From Nitrospiraceae bacterium (GTDB lineage: Bacteria > Nitrospirota > Nitrospiria > Nitrospirales > UBA8639): DNA of 64,000 nt. Positions 27,102 to 36,738 of the stretch are shown here, piece by piece (position 1 is the first letter of the stretch; the number at the start of each line of letters is the position of its first letter). The stretch spans positions 124,001 to 188,000 of the forward strand of contig JACKFF010000002.1 of assembly GCA_020632595.1 (NCBI GenBank), read 5' to 3'. The position numbers and the translations under genes are program-made. The notes under the pieces were generated by a model. That model was given only the letters and a program-made list of their open reading frames with translations. It did no database searches and was not told the origin of the DNA.

Positions 27102-27657
27102 CCAACCCTCCTGCCTCTATGCCTGCCCGAGTAAAATCCGTACGTTGATCCGGTTCGGTGAAAAATGTTTTTTCCCCGGGCTGATGATGTCACAAAAAGA
27201 TCCAGGCGCGGGCGCGTAAGAATGCTTGTGGGATCATTGTTGATTTTTCAGCATTTTCCCCTGAGTGATGGCTTTTCTTCACCGTATTGAGGTTCGGGGC
27301 TAACAGAGCCGTGGAACCTTCGAAATAAGCGCGTCGTGGCCTTCTCACCAATCGCTTTGAGCCGGTGTGGCGATCTGTGGTATTTGCTCAGTTCAAATGG
27401 GATACATCAGAAGGTGAGTGGTGTATAATGGAAGCTTTGCCGATCTGCATCTGGAATGGAAAAACCCGTACAGTTGTTCACCTCGGGATGGCTTGGTCGA
27501 CAGGTACCTGTGCTTTGCAGAACACCCGGATGTCTCATCAGAACCGCTACCATGTGCATCGAGTGATGCGTTGTCCAGCACGACCGGGAATGCCCTTGTG
27601 CCAGAGGTCGTGCCTGCTTGTTGATCGTCCAGCGTCCTATACGATGATAGGGGAGCG
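27102..27657. other. intergenic, no convincing gene
   Basis: About 555 bases. Two overlapping short frames lie between 27365 and 27667 (60-100 codons), but neither has a ribosome binding site, domain or signal peptide, so I do not call them. The 3' end includes GGGGAG just before the helicase ATG. No RNA gene was recognised. Confidence 0.4.
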
Positions 27658-30600
27658 ATGTCCGTAGAACCCTTTGGTGTCCTGGAACACCTGAAAGTCC
27701 TCTCTCCGAATCATGTCTACTTCCTGGCTTCCAAGGCCTTTGTCCTTCGGGGGTATGAATATTATGCCCAAGGAAGGCTCGAGTCTTATAGCTGGGACCG
27801 GACGCAGTCTATTTTGTCGGCTTCGGTGCGAGGGGCCACCCAGTATCTGGTTCGATTTGGTGTGCAGAACGGGCAGCTGACCTTTTCCTGTACCTGTCCG
27901 GTGTGGGCTCCGGAGTCGCAGTGTAAGCATGTCATTTGTGCTCTCCTGACCACAGTCAATCTGCTGCTTCCTGATACCTTTCGTATGCCCTCCTCCAGTT
28001 CCACTCAACGGACTTTACTCCTGCGGCAACTCATGGAACCGACTGGGAGCACTTTGGCCTCAAAACCCTCCATTCCGGCCACCCCTCCACGGTTTGAGAT
28101 TACCCTCTGCAACCGCCACGGAGAGTCATCCATCCGCATTACCAACCATGGGAACATTTGCCATTCCTTTGCAGGGATGCCCACCGAGTTAGCCGTGCTG
28201 CTTCGGGCCACGCAGGATCCCGCATGGTCCGTCCAGGAAGGGTTACGGGATTTTCTGAAACATCACGGCCAGCATCATGCCTTGTTTTACGAGAATGCGG
28301 ACGGACGATTTCCTTTAGAATGGGCACCGGATGCCTTGTATACCACTAAGACAGAACTGGACATTCTCGGGTCACAGGTTTCGATTGCCGCCTGTTGTTT
28401 ACGCTTCGGAGAGGTGCAACCGAACTCATACGCCTGTCTGGGGTTTGCAGCTGATTTGAATGCCAAAAAGCTTGGGCCCCTCGAACATGAAGGTGGATGG
28501 GCCGTATACGATCTGCTGTATGAGAACAGTCAGCGGGAACAGGTTATTGAACCCGCGGACCCGCTCAGCCGTCCGTTGGCCCTGCCGGCGGCATCCCAGC
28601 ATCGCGAAGGCTGGCTGTCATCGGAACGCCCCACTGGAATGGCGAGACCCACGTTTTCCATTCCGGTAGAACAATTTATCACCTTACAATTGGATATTCC
28701 CCTTCACGAGCAAGACCGAATTCTGCGTTCGGTTTTGCTCAAGTGTGCCGGGCAGGAGGTTCCACTTACTGATCACCGCCATTCCGGAACGGCACCGACC
28801 TATCAGTATCGCCTCACGTTCATCCCGGAGGCCATTCCGTTAGATGCCTCGGTGTTGGATTTGAGAACAGGAGTACTCCGCGCGGAATGTTGGCTCGGGG
28901 AAAGTCAGGGACAACCCAGTGTGCCTATTTTCAGGATATTTCCCTTTCTTGAACGAGCCAAAACCGTCTCGAGCGGATTGAAGGCGAAGAAACGCCGTGC
29001 ACTCCTTTATGACACCTTTTTCCAATTGATCGGTCATCAGAAGCCAACGGATATCAGGAAACTGGTAAAGGCCTGCATTGCCCAGGATGAATTCCGTCCA
29101 TTCAAGCTTAAAGCGGAGGCCGAACAGATCCTTCAGCGATTTTCCTCGCCCGCACTGGAGCCCAGTGTGCGGCTGGTGATCCACGACGGTCACTGGTGTG
29201 TGGTGATGAACGATTGGGCGAAAGAAGCCTTGCTCTATGCTATTCCGTATACGCTGTGGGGACCTTCGCTTTTTGAGGGAATGATGGAGCATGATGAAAT
29301 GAGTCTGCCGCTGACCAACCTCTATCCCCTGCTTCCCGAGCTTCATGCAAAATTGCAGGAAGTCGGCATCGGACTATTCTATCAAGACCAGCCCATTACC
29401 ACGTCGCAATGGGATTGCTCAATCGATGCCCGGCGGGCCTCCAGCATTGATTGGTTTGAACTTCGGCCGGAATTGTTGTGTGACGGGGTGCGGATTGAAG
29501 CGAAAGATATCGAAAAAATTCTTGAACGCGGTGGAATGATGGAGGCGGACGGCATCATTCGGATTGTGGACCAGAATACACAGGCCATTTTGCGCGCATT
29601 TGCCTTCCTCTCCAATAAGCCCAGTATGGAACACCGGGAGCAAAAGGCTGTCGTTCGTGTCCCGAAACTGCAAATTCTGGATTGGGTGGCCCTGAGAAAA
29701 CGGGGGGTGACGGTCATTCTCCCTCCGGCAGATGAAGCCTTGATCAACCGGTTGCTGCATTTTGATCAGATTGAGCCTATTCCCCTTCCTCACGTCGTGG
29801 ATGCGACCGTTCGCCCGTATCAACAGGAAGGGTATCAATGGCTGGGGTTTCTCTATCAACATCGCCTGGGTGCGTGCCTGGCGGATGACATGGGACTGGG
29901 GAAGACTCTGCAAGCCATTTGTCTGTTGGCCGGCATTAAAGAAGGCCTCATCACATCACCGGAACCGATTCAAGGTCCACACCTCGTGGTGCTTCCTCCC
30001 AGCCTCTTATTTAATTGGGAACATGAAATTTCCAGATTTTACCCTTCCCTGACGGTTCAGTCGTATACCGGGAAGGAACGCAGGTCCTCATTTGCCGGAG
30101 CCGATGTGGTGCTCACGACATACGGCCTGATCCGACGCGACATTGCGATCCTCGAAAAGATCCCCTTCAATGTGATTCTGTTCGATGAAGCCCAGGCGGT
30201 CAAAAACATTGTGGCCAGGACCACCGGTGCCGCAAGACGTCTCAAAGGGTATTTTAAATGCGTGATGACGGGAACACCCTTGGAAAATCATGTGGGGGAA
30301 TATTACGCCCTGATGGATTTGTGCGTGCCGGGTCTGCTGGGAGACTATGAGGAGATCAGGGGGAAAATGAAAGCGCCATCACCGGCGTTGTTAGAGACCA
30401 TCATGCAGCGGAGCAGACCGTTTGTGTTGCGCCGGACCAAAAGTCAAATCCTCAAAGAACTGCCACCGAAAATTGAGACGGATCTGTATCTGGAATTGAC
30501 CGATCGCCAAAAGAGTTTATATCAGCAGACGGTCACCAAAATTCGTTCGACCATTGCTGCCGCCTATCGCAGTCAAACACCCGCGCAAGCCCGGATCATC

Positions 30601-31194
30601 GCGCTGACGGCGATTCTCAAACTCCGACAGATCTGCTTGTCGCCGCAATTGATCAGTCCCGCGCATACCGAATTTTCCCCGAAGCTGGAATGTCTCCTTG
30701 ATCGGCTCAAGGAGCTTCTAGATGAAGGGCACAGTGCGCTCGTCTTCTCCCAATTTACATCGTTTCTGGATATCGTCGAACAGGCCTTTGATGCGCATGA
30801 GATTCCTCATGTCCGATTGGATGGCTCCACACCGACGCCCACCCGAAAAAAACTGGTTCAGGCATTCCAGGAGGGAGCGAGCCCGTCTATCTTCTTATTG
30901 AGTCTTAAAGCCGGCGGGCAAGGGCTGAATCTCACCAAAGCGTCCTATGTCTTTCACCTCGACCCCTGGTGGAATCCGGCCGTGGAAAATCAGGCGTCTG
31001 ACCGCGCGCATCGCATCGGGCAAACGCAGAACGTATCCATCATGCGGTTACTCATGCGACATACCATCGAGGAGAAAATGATGGAATTGAAGCAGAAGAA
31101 ATTGGATCTCTATCATGCGGTCCTGGAAGGGGCCACCCCTCATGGGGGCGGAGCATCTCTCTCACAGAAAGATTTTGATTTTCTTTTGGAATGA
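27658..31194 (+). CDS. SWIM zinc-finger SNF2-family DNA helicase/translocase
   Basis: 1178 residues. The N terminus has a SWIM zinc finger (Cys78, Cys80, Cys89, His91: CTCPVWAPESQCKH), followed by a long region of about 600 residues with no clear motif, then an SNF2 ATPase: Walker A DDMGLGKT (743-750), DEAQ box (843-846) rather than DEAH, SLKAGGQGLNL and HRIGQTQ in the C-terminal helicase lobe. Bacterial proteins of this design (HepA/RapA relatives) move along double-stranded DNA and remodel bound proteins such as RNA polymerase. No methylase or nuclease is adjacent, so a defence role is not supported. The channel gene starts 24 bases downstream. Confidence 0.9.
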   Translation: MSVEPFGVLEHLKVLSPNHVYFLASKAFVLRGYEYYAQGRLESYSWDRTQSILSASVRGATQYLVRFGVQNGQLTFSCTCPVWAPESQCKHVICALLTTVNLLLPDTFRMPSSSSTQRTLLLRQLMEPTGSTLASKPSIPATPPRFEITLCNRHGESSIRITNHGNICHSFAGMPTELAVLLRATQDPAWSVQEGLRDFLKHHGQHHALFYENADGRFPLEWAPDALYTTKTELDILGSQVSIAACCLRFGEVQPNSYACLGFAADLNAKKLGPLEHEGGWAVYDLLYENSQREQVIEPADPLSRPLALPAASQHREGWLSSERPTGMARPTFSIPVEQFITLQLDIPLHEQDRILRSVLLKCAGQEVPLTDHRHSGTAPTYQYRLTFIPEAIPLDASVLDLRTGVLRAECWLGESQGQPSVPIFRIFPFLERAKTVSSGLKAKKRRALLYDTFFQLIGHQKPTDIRKLVKACIAQDEFRPFKLKAEAEQILQRFSSPALEPSVRLVIHDGHWCVVMNDWAKEALLYAIPYTLWGPSLFEGMMEHDEMSLPLTNLYPLLPELHAKLQEVGIGLFYQDQPITTSQWDCSIDARRASSIDWFELRPELLCDGVRIEAKDIEKILERGGMMEADGIIRIVDQNTQAILRAFAFLSNKPSMEHREQKAVVRVPKLQILDWVALRKRGVTVILPPADEALINRLLHFDQIEPIPLPHVVDATVRPYQQEGYQWLGFLYQHRLGACLADDMGLGKTLQAICLLAGIKEGLITSPEPIQGPHLVVLPPSLLFNWEHEISRFYPSLTVQSYTGKERRSSFAGADVVLTTYGLIRRDIAILEKIPFNVILFDEAQAVKNIVARTTGAARRLKGYFKCVMTGTPLENHVGEYYALMDLCVPGLLGDYEEIRGKMKAPSPALLETIMQRSRPFVLRRTKSQILKELPPKIETDLYLELTDRQKSLYQQTVTKIRSTIAAAYRSQTPAQARIIALTAILKLRQICLSPQLISPAHTEFSPKLECLLDRLKELLDEGHSALVFSQFTSFLDIVEQAFDAHEIPHVRLDGSTPTPTRKKLVQAFQEGASPSIFLLSLKAGGQGLNLTKASYVFHLDPWWNPAVENQASDRAHRIGQTQNVSIMRLLMRHTIEEKMMELKQKKLDLYHAVLEGATPHGGGASLSQKDFDFLLE

Positions 31195-31217
31195 ACTGTC
31201 GTTGACCACGGGTCTGC

Positions 31218-31655
31218 GTGTTTCTCACTCTATTTGTCGCCACGCTGCTCGTCGCCTTGTCCGTCATGGTTCATTATGAAGTCGTCTACCGAATTTTCAT
31301 CTTCATGCCCTCTCGATCCAGACGACCACGGTTGGGTGTTATCTGGGGCATCTTATTGGCGCTGATCGCGCATATCATAGAAATTTTGATTTTTGCAGCG
31401 GGGTACTATGGATTAATCTTTGCCAAAGAGTATGGGACGTTCGTGGGTGCGTTGGCCCCTGGATTTGAAGTATGTGTCTATTATTCTTTTGTTACCCATA
31501 CGACGTTAGGTTTTGGCGATCTTATTCCAACCGGCCCGCTTCGCTTTCTCACCGGAATAGAATCACTGACCGGGTTGGTTCTGATTACCTGGACGGCATC
31601 CTGCATCTACCTCCAAATGGAAACTCTTCACCGCAAGAATTTTAAGTCAGGGTAA
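31218..31655 (+). CDS. two-helix ion channel, potassium-type filter
   Basis: A 145-residue membrane protein with helices at about 2-20, 38-62 and 110-130, and a pore loop THTTLGFGDLIPTG containing the K+ filter signature T-x-G-F-G-D. It belongs to the Ion_trans_2 (two-pore-helix potassium channel) group. No regulatory RCK domain is attached. The GTG start is 24 bases after the helicase stop; a shorter start at ATG 31266 would lose part of the first helix. The reason for pairing with the helicase is not evident. Confidence 0.78.
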   Translation: MFLTLFVATLLVALSVMVHYEVVYRIFIFMPSRSRRPRLGVIWGILLALIAHIIEILIFAAGYYGLIFAKEYGTFVGALAPGFEVCVYYSFVTHTTLGFGDLIPTGPLRFLTGIESLTGLVLITWTASCIYLQMETLHRKNFKSG

Positions 31656-31734
31656 GAGAGTCGACGTCCCGCCATTGGGGTGGGCAATTTCGGCGGCTTG
31701 TGGTTTCTTCCCTATTGAGCAGGTTTTGGCAAAT

Positions 31735-34227
31735 TTACAATGTCGTGGTTCGCAATCTGAGGGCATTGGTAATGACCGAAACCGAGCTAAACGTCATCGC
31801 CGCGGCGGCAATCATCGGACTCAAGAGAATGCCGAATGCCGGATAGAGAATACCCGCCGCAATCGGCACGCCAATGGCATTGTAGAAAAAGGCAAAGAAG
31901 AGATTCTGCCGAATGTTGCGCATGGTCGCCTGGCTGAGCCGGCGGGCACGGGCAATGCCTCGCAGATCACCTTTGACTAAGGTGATTCCGGCACTTTCCA
32001 TGGCCACATCGGTGCCCGTCCCCATGGCAATGCCGACCCGGGCCTGGGCGAGGGCGGGAGCGTCATTGATGCCGTCTCCGGCCATAGCCACGATGTTTCC
32101 TCGGGTTTGCAATTGTTGGATGATCTGGCTTTTCTGCTCGGGCAACACTTCCGCTTTCACCTCATCAATACCGAGTTTCTTCGCAACCGCCTGTGCTGTT
32201 TGCTGATGGTCTCCGGAGACCATGACCACGTGAATCCCTTCTTCATGTAACAGGCGAATGGCTTCCGACGTTGATGGTTTAATCGGGTCGGCGACTCCGA
32301 TGAGGCCGGCGATCTGATTCGCGATGGCCACAAACATGACGGTTTGGCCGTCCCGGCGTAAGTCCTCGGCCTTGTCCGCCAAAGGCCCGAAAGTCTCGGA
32401 CTTCACGTGATGCTCTTCCTCCAAAAACTTCCTTGTGCCGAGTGCCATGCTGTGTCCCTGAACGGTTCCGGTCACGCCTTTGCCGGTTTTTGACTGAAAG
32501 TCCTGAGCCTGCCATAACTCCAGCCCTTTGTCTTTCGCCCCGTTCACAATAGCGGAAGCCAGAGGATGTTCGCTGTTGCGTTCCAGGCTGGCGACCAATC
32601 GCAGCAGGTCTTCCTCCTGCATATCGGAGAGGGACACGACCGACATCAGTTTGGGTTTGCCTTCTGTGAGGGTTCCCGTTTTATCGACGACGAGGGTATC
32701 CACTTTCTCCAATTGCTCCAGGGCTTCCGCATTCTTCATGAGGACGCCGGCTGTGGCTCCTCGTCCGGTTCCCACCATAATCGACATGGGAGTGGCCAAA
32801 CCCAACGCGCAGGGACAGGCAATAATGAGGACTGCCACGGCGTTGACGAGCGCGTGAGCCATACGAGGCTCGGGGCCGAAAACAGCCCAGATCAAAAAGG
32901 TCAGTAACGCCACCCCGACGACAATCGGGACAAAATAGCCGGCTACCAAATCGGCCATCCGTTGAATGGGCGCACGGCTGCGTTGGGCTTCGCTGACCAT
33001 GCGAACAATTTGCGCCAGGACGGTATCCCGACCCACGCGTTCAACGCGCATCACCAACGTTCCCGTGCCATTGACGGTCCCCCCGGTGACCTGAGCCTCC
33101 GCCTCTTTTTCCACCGGGATTGATTCTCCGGTAATCATCGATTCATCCACGGCACTTTGCCCCTCAAGGATGACTCCGTCAATCGGAATTTTTTCTCCCG
33201 GTCGGATACGAAGCTTGTCTCCTGGATGTACGGAATCCACGGAGACGTCTTCTTCCTCGCCATTCTCGAGAATTCGTCGGGCAGTTTTTGGGGCCAGGCC
33301 AAGCAAGGCTTTAATGGCACTGCCTGTCTGGCTACGAGCCCGTAATTCCAGGACCTGGCCCAATAGCACGAGGACGGTGATCACGGCGGCAGCTTCAAAA
33401 TACACGGCCACCTCACCACCCTCTCCTCTGAATGATGCTGGAAATAATTGAGGAGCGAGCGTGGCCACGGCGCTATAGAGATAGGCCGTGCCGGTTCCCA
33501 ACGCAATCAGTGTAAACATGTTCAGGCTGCGGTTCACGAGCGAAGCCCAGGCGCGTTGGAAGAACGGCCATCCACACCATAAGACCACCGGGGTCGCGAG
33601 CGCCCATTGCATCCATGACATGACCGAAGGTGGAAGGATTTCCTGAACCGGTTTGCCGGGAATCATCTCGGACATGGCCAGGAAAAAGACCGGGAAGGCC
33701 AATACGAGACCAATCCAGAATCGACGCGTCATGTCTTTGAGTTCGGGATTCTCTTCTTCTTCAAGTGTGATTTCCCGTGGCTCGAGGGCCATTCCGCATT
33801 GGGGACAGGAGCCGGGCTCGTCCTGTATCACTTCAGGGTGCATGGGACAGACATATTCCGTTTTGGTGGCCGGTGCGGCGGCCATATCCGGCTCAAGTGC
33901 CATGCCACATTTCGGACAAGCCGCAGGCTTGGGCGATTCTACGCCCGGACACATCGGGCAAATGTATTTCGCCCCGGGCTTGACCGGTTCCGCTTCCATC
34001 GATTGCTCATGTTTGCCGGTCAGATAGCCCTCCGGATCATGGCTGAACCGGTCCAGACAGCGGGGATTGCAGAAGTAGTACATGGTGCCCGCATGCTCGA
34101 ATTTGCCGGCAGCGGTGAGGGGATCTACCATCATGCCGCAGACGGGGTCCTTCACCCGGTCGATTTTGGCCATGCTGAGTTCCCGTCTCCGGGGTTTATC
34201 TTTGGGAGAAGATGATTCGGTTTCCAT
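31735..34227 (-). CDS. copper/silver-translocating P-type ATPase with YHS and tandem heavy-metal-binding domains
   Basis: About 830 residues. P1B ATPase core: IACPCALGLATPMS (CPC metal site), DKTGTLTEGKP (phosphorylated Asp), HPLASAIV, and GDGINDAPALA. The N terminus has no HMA domain; it has a YHS domain (DPVCGMMVDP, YYFCNPRC) and two HMBD motifs, CPMCPGVE with CPKCGMALEP and CPMHPEV with CPQCGMALEP. This class exports Cu(I) or Ag(I) from the cytosol. The start is uncertain (GTG 34233, ATG 34227 or ATG 34173). It lies at the edge of the copper island, convergent with the channel gene. Confidence 0.92.
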   Translation of the reverse strand: METESSSPKDKPRRRELSMAKIDRVKDPVCGMMVDPLTAAGKFEHAGTMYYFCNPRCLDRFSHDPEGYLTGKHEQSMEAEPVKPGAKYICPMCPGVESPKPAACPKCGMALEPDMAAAPATKTEYVCPMHPEVIQDEPGSCPQCGMALEPREITLEEEENPELKDMTRRFWIGLVLAFPVFFLAMSEMIPGKPVQEILPPSVMSWMQWALATPVVLWCGWPFFQRAWASLVNRSLNMFTLIALGTGTAYLYSAVATLAPQLFPASFRGEGGEVAVYFEAAAVITVLVLLGQVLELRARSQTGSAIKALLGLAPKTARRILENGEEEDVSVDSVHPGDKLRIRPGEKIPIDGVILEGQSAVDESMITGESIPVEKEAEAQVTGGTVNGTGTLVMRVERVGRDTVLAQIVRMVSEAQRSRAPIQRMADLVAGYFVPIVVGVALLTFLIWAVFGPEPRMAHALVNAVAVLIIACPCALGLATPMSIMVGTGRGATAGVLMKNAEALEQLEKVDTLVVDKTGTLTEGKPKLMSVVSLSDMQEEDLLRLVASLERNSEHPLASAIVNGAKDKGLELWQAQDFQSKTGKGVTGTVQGHSMALGTRKFLEEEHHVKSETFGPLADKAEDLRRDGQTVMFVAIANQIAGLIGVADPIKPSTSEAIRLLHEEGIHVVMVSGDHQQTAQAVAKKLGIDEVKAEVLPEQKSQIIQQLQTRGNIVAMAGDGINDAPALAQARVGIAMGTGTDVAMESAGITLVKGDLRGIARARRLSQATMRNIRQNLFFAFFYNAIGVPIAAGILYPAFGILLSPMIAAAAMTFSSVSVITNALRLRTTTL

Positions 34228-34555
34228 ATACACGTCTTTCTGAAAGTTTGAAGTTGAAAAAGACTGCCGGCCTTACAACTTGAATGTACATATCCATAAA
34301 ATGTCTTTCAGGTTTATTGGTGTCAATGATCAGCTGTTATTTCAGTATAGAGAATCAGCGATAGAGTTGGAAACTCAGACAGGCACTCTGAATGGTGTGA
34401 GCAAGGGTTCTTGAGAGTGTTTGTTGGTTCCGCTGTTGAGTAGAATGACATTTGATCTTTCTCTCTCCGCGTCAACAAGTCCTGTAATTTTTCCTCGAAA
34501 CTGTTCTTTCCAGTGTGGGATTGTTCCGGATGGCCAATGAACCTTTTCTCATTTT
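34228..34555. other. divergent promoter region, copper ATPase and permease
   Basis: About 330 AT-rich bases between divergent starts. It should contain both promoters. I looked for a CueR/MerR-type dyad (ACCTTCC-N4-GGAAGGT-like) and did not find one. No gene or RNA is seen. Confidence 0.35.
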
Positions 34556-35758
34556 ATGAGTCCTTATCTCCAACTTTATCATGAAGCCGCACTCACCAGT
34601 GTGGGATTGTTTTGGATGGCCTTCTGGGCCTTTGGGTTAGGCTACCTCATCAGCAGTATGATTCAAGTGTTTGTCACCCGTGAGCGGATGAGAAAGGGGA
34701 TGGGAGAGGCCGGTGCTAAAAGTGTGGCGCTCGCCACGTTTTTCGGGTTTATTTCCAGCTCTTGCAGTTTTGCTGCCTTGGCGACGACCCGCTCCCTTTT
34801 CACCAAAGGAGCAGGGCTCATTCCGGCACTGGCATTTTTATTGGCCTCTACCAATCTGGTCATCGAGCTGGGGATTATCATCGCCGTGTTTCTCTCATGG
34901 CAATTTGTGGTGGGGGAATATGTGGGAGGCCTCCTTCTGGTCCTGCTGATGTGGATCATGGTTAAGCTAACCCTACCCGCACATCTGGAAGACCAATCCC
35001 GCCAACATGCAAAAGAGATTATGGGAGAAAGCCAGGAGGAAGATATTCCCGATTGGAAAAAATTGATCCGCACGACAGAAGGCTGGCGCAAAGTGGCCAA
35101 CCGGTATGTCATGGAATGGGCCATGGTCTGGAAGGATGTCACTATTGGCTTTACGGTCGCCGGGATTATTGCGGCCTTTGTGCCAAAAAGCTTTTTTCAA
35201 ACCTTGTTTGTGGGATCAGGCAGTTCCCATCCCGCTTTTGGGGAGATATTTGTGCAGACGCTCGTTGGCCCGGTCGCGGCTTTTTTTACCTTTATCGGCT
35301 CGATGGGAAACATTCCCTTAGCCGCTGTCTTGTTGAGCAATGGGGTGAGTTTCGCCGGAATCATCGCGTTTATTTTCAGTGATCTCGTGGTATTTCCCGT
35401 CCTACGAATTCAGGCAGAATATTATGGGTGGAAAATGGCCCTCTACATTCTTGTGGTGTTTTTGACGGTCTTGATCGGGACCGCCATTCTCATGCATTAC
35501 GGATTTTCATTTGTGGGGATGTTGCCGGATTCCAGTACCGCAAAGAGTGTGACGGACAGAGAATTTTTTAACATTGACTATACGCTATTTCTCAATATGG
35601 GTTTTCTACTGATGACCGCGGGATTTGTGGGATGGAAGATGAAGGGAAATGGTGAACATGACATGGAACAAAAATCCTTGGGGGATAAAATCTTGTTCTG
35701 GTTGGCTATCACAGGTTTTATCTGGCTGGCAGGAGGCTTGATTGTGGGATTAGGATGA
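34556..35758 (+). CDS. ArsP/DUF318-type permease
   Basis: A 400-residue inner-membrane protein with about ten helices. FFGFISSSCSFAALATTRSLFTKGAG is the signature loop of the ArsP_1 (DUF318) permease family, and GSMGNIPLAAVLLSNGVSFAG is its second-half counterpart, reflecting internal two-fold repetition. Characterised members export organoarsenicals; many others sit in metal clusters without a known substrate. A cytosolic loop of about 60 residues, rich in charge, separates the halves. Location next to a copper ATPase suggests metal or metalloid efflux, but the substrate is not shown. Confidence 0.83.
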   Translation: MSPYLQLYHEAALTSVGLFWMAFWAFGLGYLISSMIQVFVTRERMRKGMGEAGAKSVALATFFGFISSSCSFAALATTRSLFTKGAGLIPALAFLLASTNLVIELGIIIAVFLSWQFVVGEYVGGLLLVLLMWIMVKLTLPAHLEDQSRQHAKEIMGESQEEDIPDWKKLIRTTEGWRKVANRYVMEWAMVWKDVTIGFTVAGIIAAFVPKSFFQTLFVGSGSSHPAFGEIFVQTLVGPVAAFFTFIGSMGNIPLAAVLLSNGVSFAGIIAFIFSDLVVFPVLRIQAEYYGWKMALYILVVFLTVLIGTAILMHYGFSFVGMLPDSSTAKSVTDREFFNIDYTLFLNMGFLLMTAGFVGWKMKGNGEHDMEQKSLGDKILFWLAITGFIWLAGGLIVGLG

Positions 35759-36129
35759 TGAGAAAAAAGAGAGCAGGCAGTAATCTGGCTGAGGAATTGG
35801 GGTATTTGTGTCGGATATCCAGTGGCCGATCGTTATTTCCAAATTTAACGCTCTTGGCTGGGGATATTTTACATGATTCTCTTGAACATTCCGATAATAC
35901 TGATGTGCATATAATCCCGGCGGGTCCTCGCGTCAAATCGGGTTTACAGGAAAGCTTGTGTCTCTGCCTTTCCTTCGCTTTGTAAACCAAAGGCGATTGT
36001 ACCCTTCCTCGTAACCATCCAATGTCCTACCGGTAGTCTTTTGCCCTCCTTCTCGTCACATAAGCATTTTCAAAATCGGGTATAGTTTCTTCAATCCAGC
36101 GGAGGATAAAGCATTTTTGTGGCCGCGGT
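35759..36129. other. intergenic, no gene seen
   Basis: About 370 bases downstream of the permease. A 76-codon frame begins at ATG 35755, overlapping the permease stop. It has no domain and an unusual composition, so I do not call it. No terminator hairpin with a T run was identified. Confidence 0.35.
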
Positions 36130-36495
36130 CTATTGCGTGCCTTGGCGGTCTCTATGTATTTGTGCAAGTTTTTCAGCTTTATCGGCTGCGTGCGAATAAT
36201 CATCAGCTAAATCTTTGCCATGCATCATGATGGTGAGCTTGTCCTCATAAAATCCTTTTTCATCGTAATCACGAACTTCCCCAACCATCGCCCGCAACTC
36301 CTCTGCGCGCTGTCGAAGGGCGGCGGCTTCCTGTTCGTACCATTTTGCCAGGGCAGCATGATCATGTTGCTGAATTAATTGTGCGGGTGGACCATATTGC
36401 TCGACTAATTGAGCAGGAGGACCGGATCCGCATCCGGTCATTATAATGAGGGTCGTGATCGTGATAACAACCAAAGCTGTGAATGGGTGCGCCAT
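36130..36495 (-). CDS. small coiled-coil lipoprotein
   Basis: 121 residues with a lipoprotein signal (ITITTLIIMTGC, lipid-bearing Cys at about 22). An imperfect tandem repeat GPPAQLVEQY / GPPAQLIQQH follows, then a long charged helix likely to form a coiled coil (about 48-115). AAAGGAG is seven bases before the ATG. From memory, small lipoproteins of this kind recur near copper and cation efflux operons; here it lies after copB on the same strand, about 240 bases away. Function unknown. Confidence 0.75.
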   Translation of the reverse strand: MAHPFTALVVITITTLIIMTGCGSGPPAQLVEQYGPPAQLIQQHDHAALAKWYEQEAAALRQRAEELRAMVGEVRDYDEKGFYEDKLTIMMHGKDLADDYSHAADKAEKLAQIHRDRQGTQ

Positions 36496-36738
36496 GTTTC
36501 GTCTCCTTTAGATCCTGAATATACATCATCCTGGAATTTAATTCTGGGAGGGATTTCGCTCCATCAAATGTGTTATCGCCATCTTGTGATTGGTGCCCAT
36601 TTGTATGCTCTTGTCTGTCGAAAGATTTGATTTCAACAAGTATGATTGAATTTTGTTTTTTTCCATGTCAATAAGTTTGTTGAGCAAGGGCAGGAGTTCG
36701 AGATTGTAGGGAAGGGCTGCCTCCGGATAATGCTTTTA

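Noticed and set aside
27365..27667. Short overlapping reading frames before the helicase
   Set aside because: No ribosome binding site, no domain, and two different frames are equally open.
27658..31194. SNF2 helicase as part of a DISARM or other phage-defence system
   Set aside because: No methylase, nuclease, PLD or DUF1998 partner lies nearby; the neighbours are a channel gene and metal genes.
34228..34555. CueR-type operator upstream of the copper ATPase
   Set aside because: I looked for the ACCTTCC/GGAAGGT dyad and did not find it on either strand.
35755..35985. 76-codon frame starting at the permease stop codon
   Set aside because: The ATGA-like overlap is attractive, but the sequence has no domain or coding-like composition.
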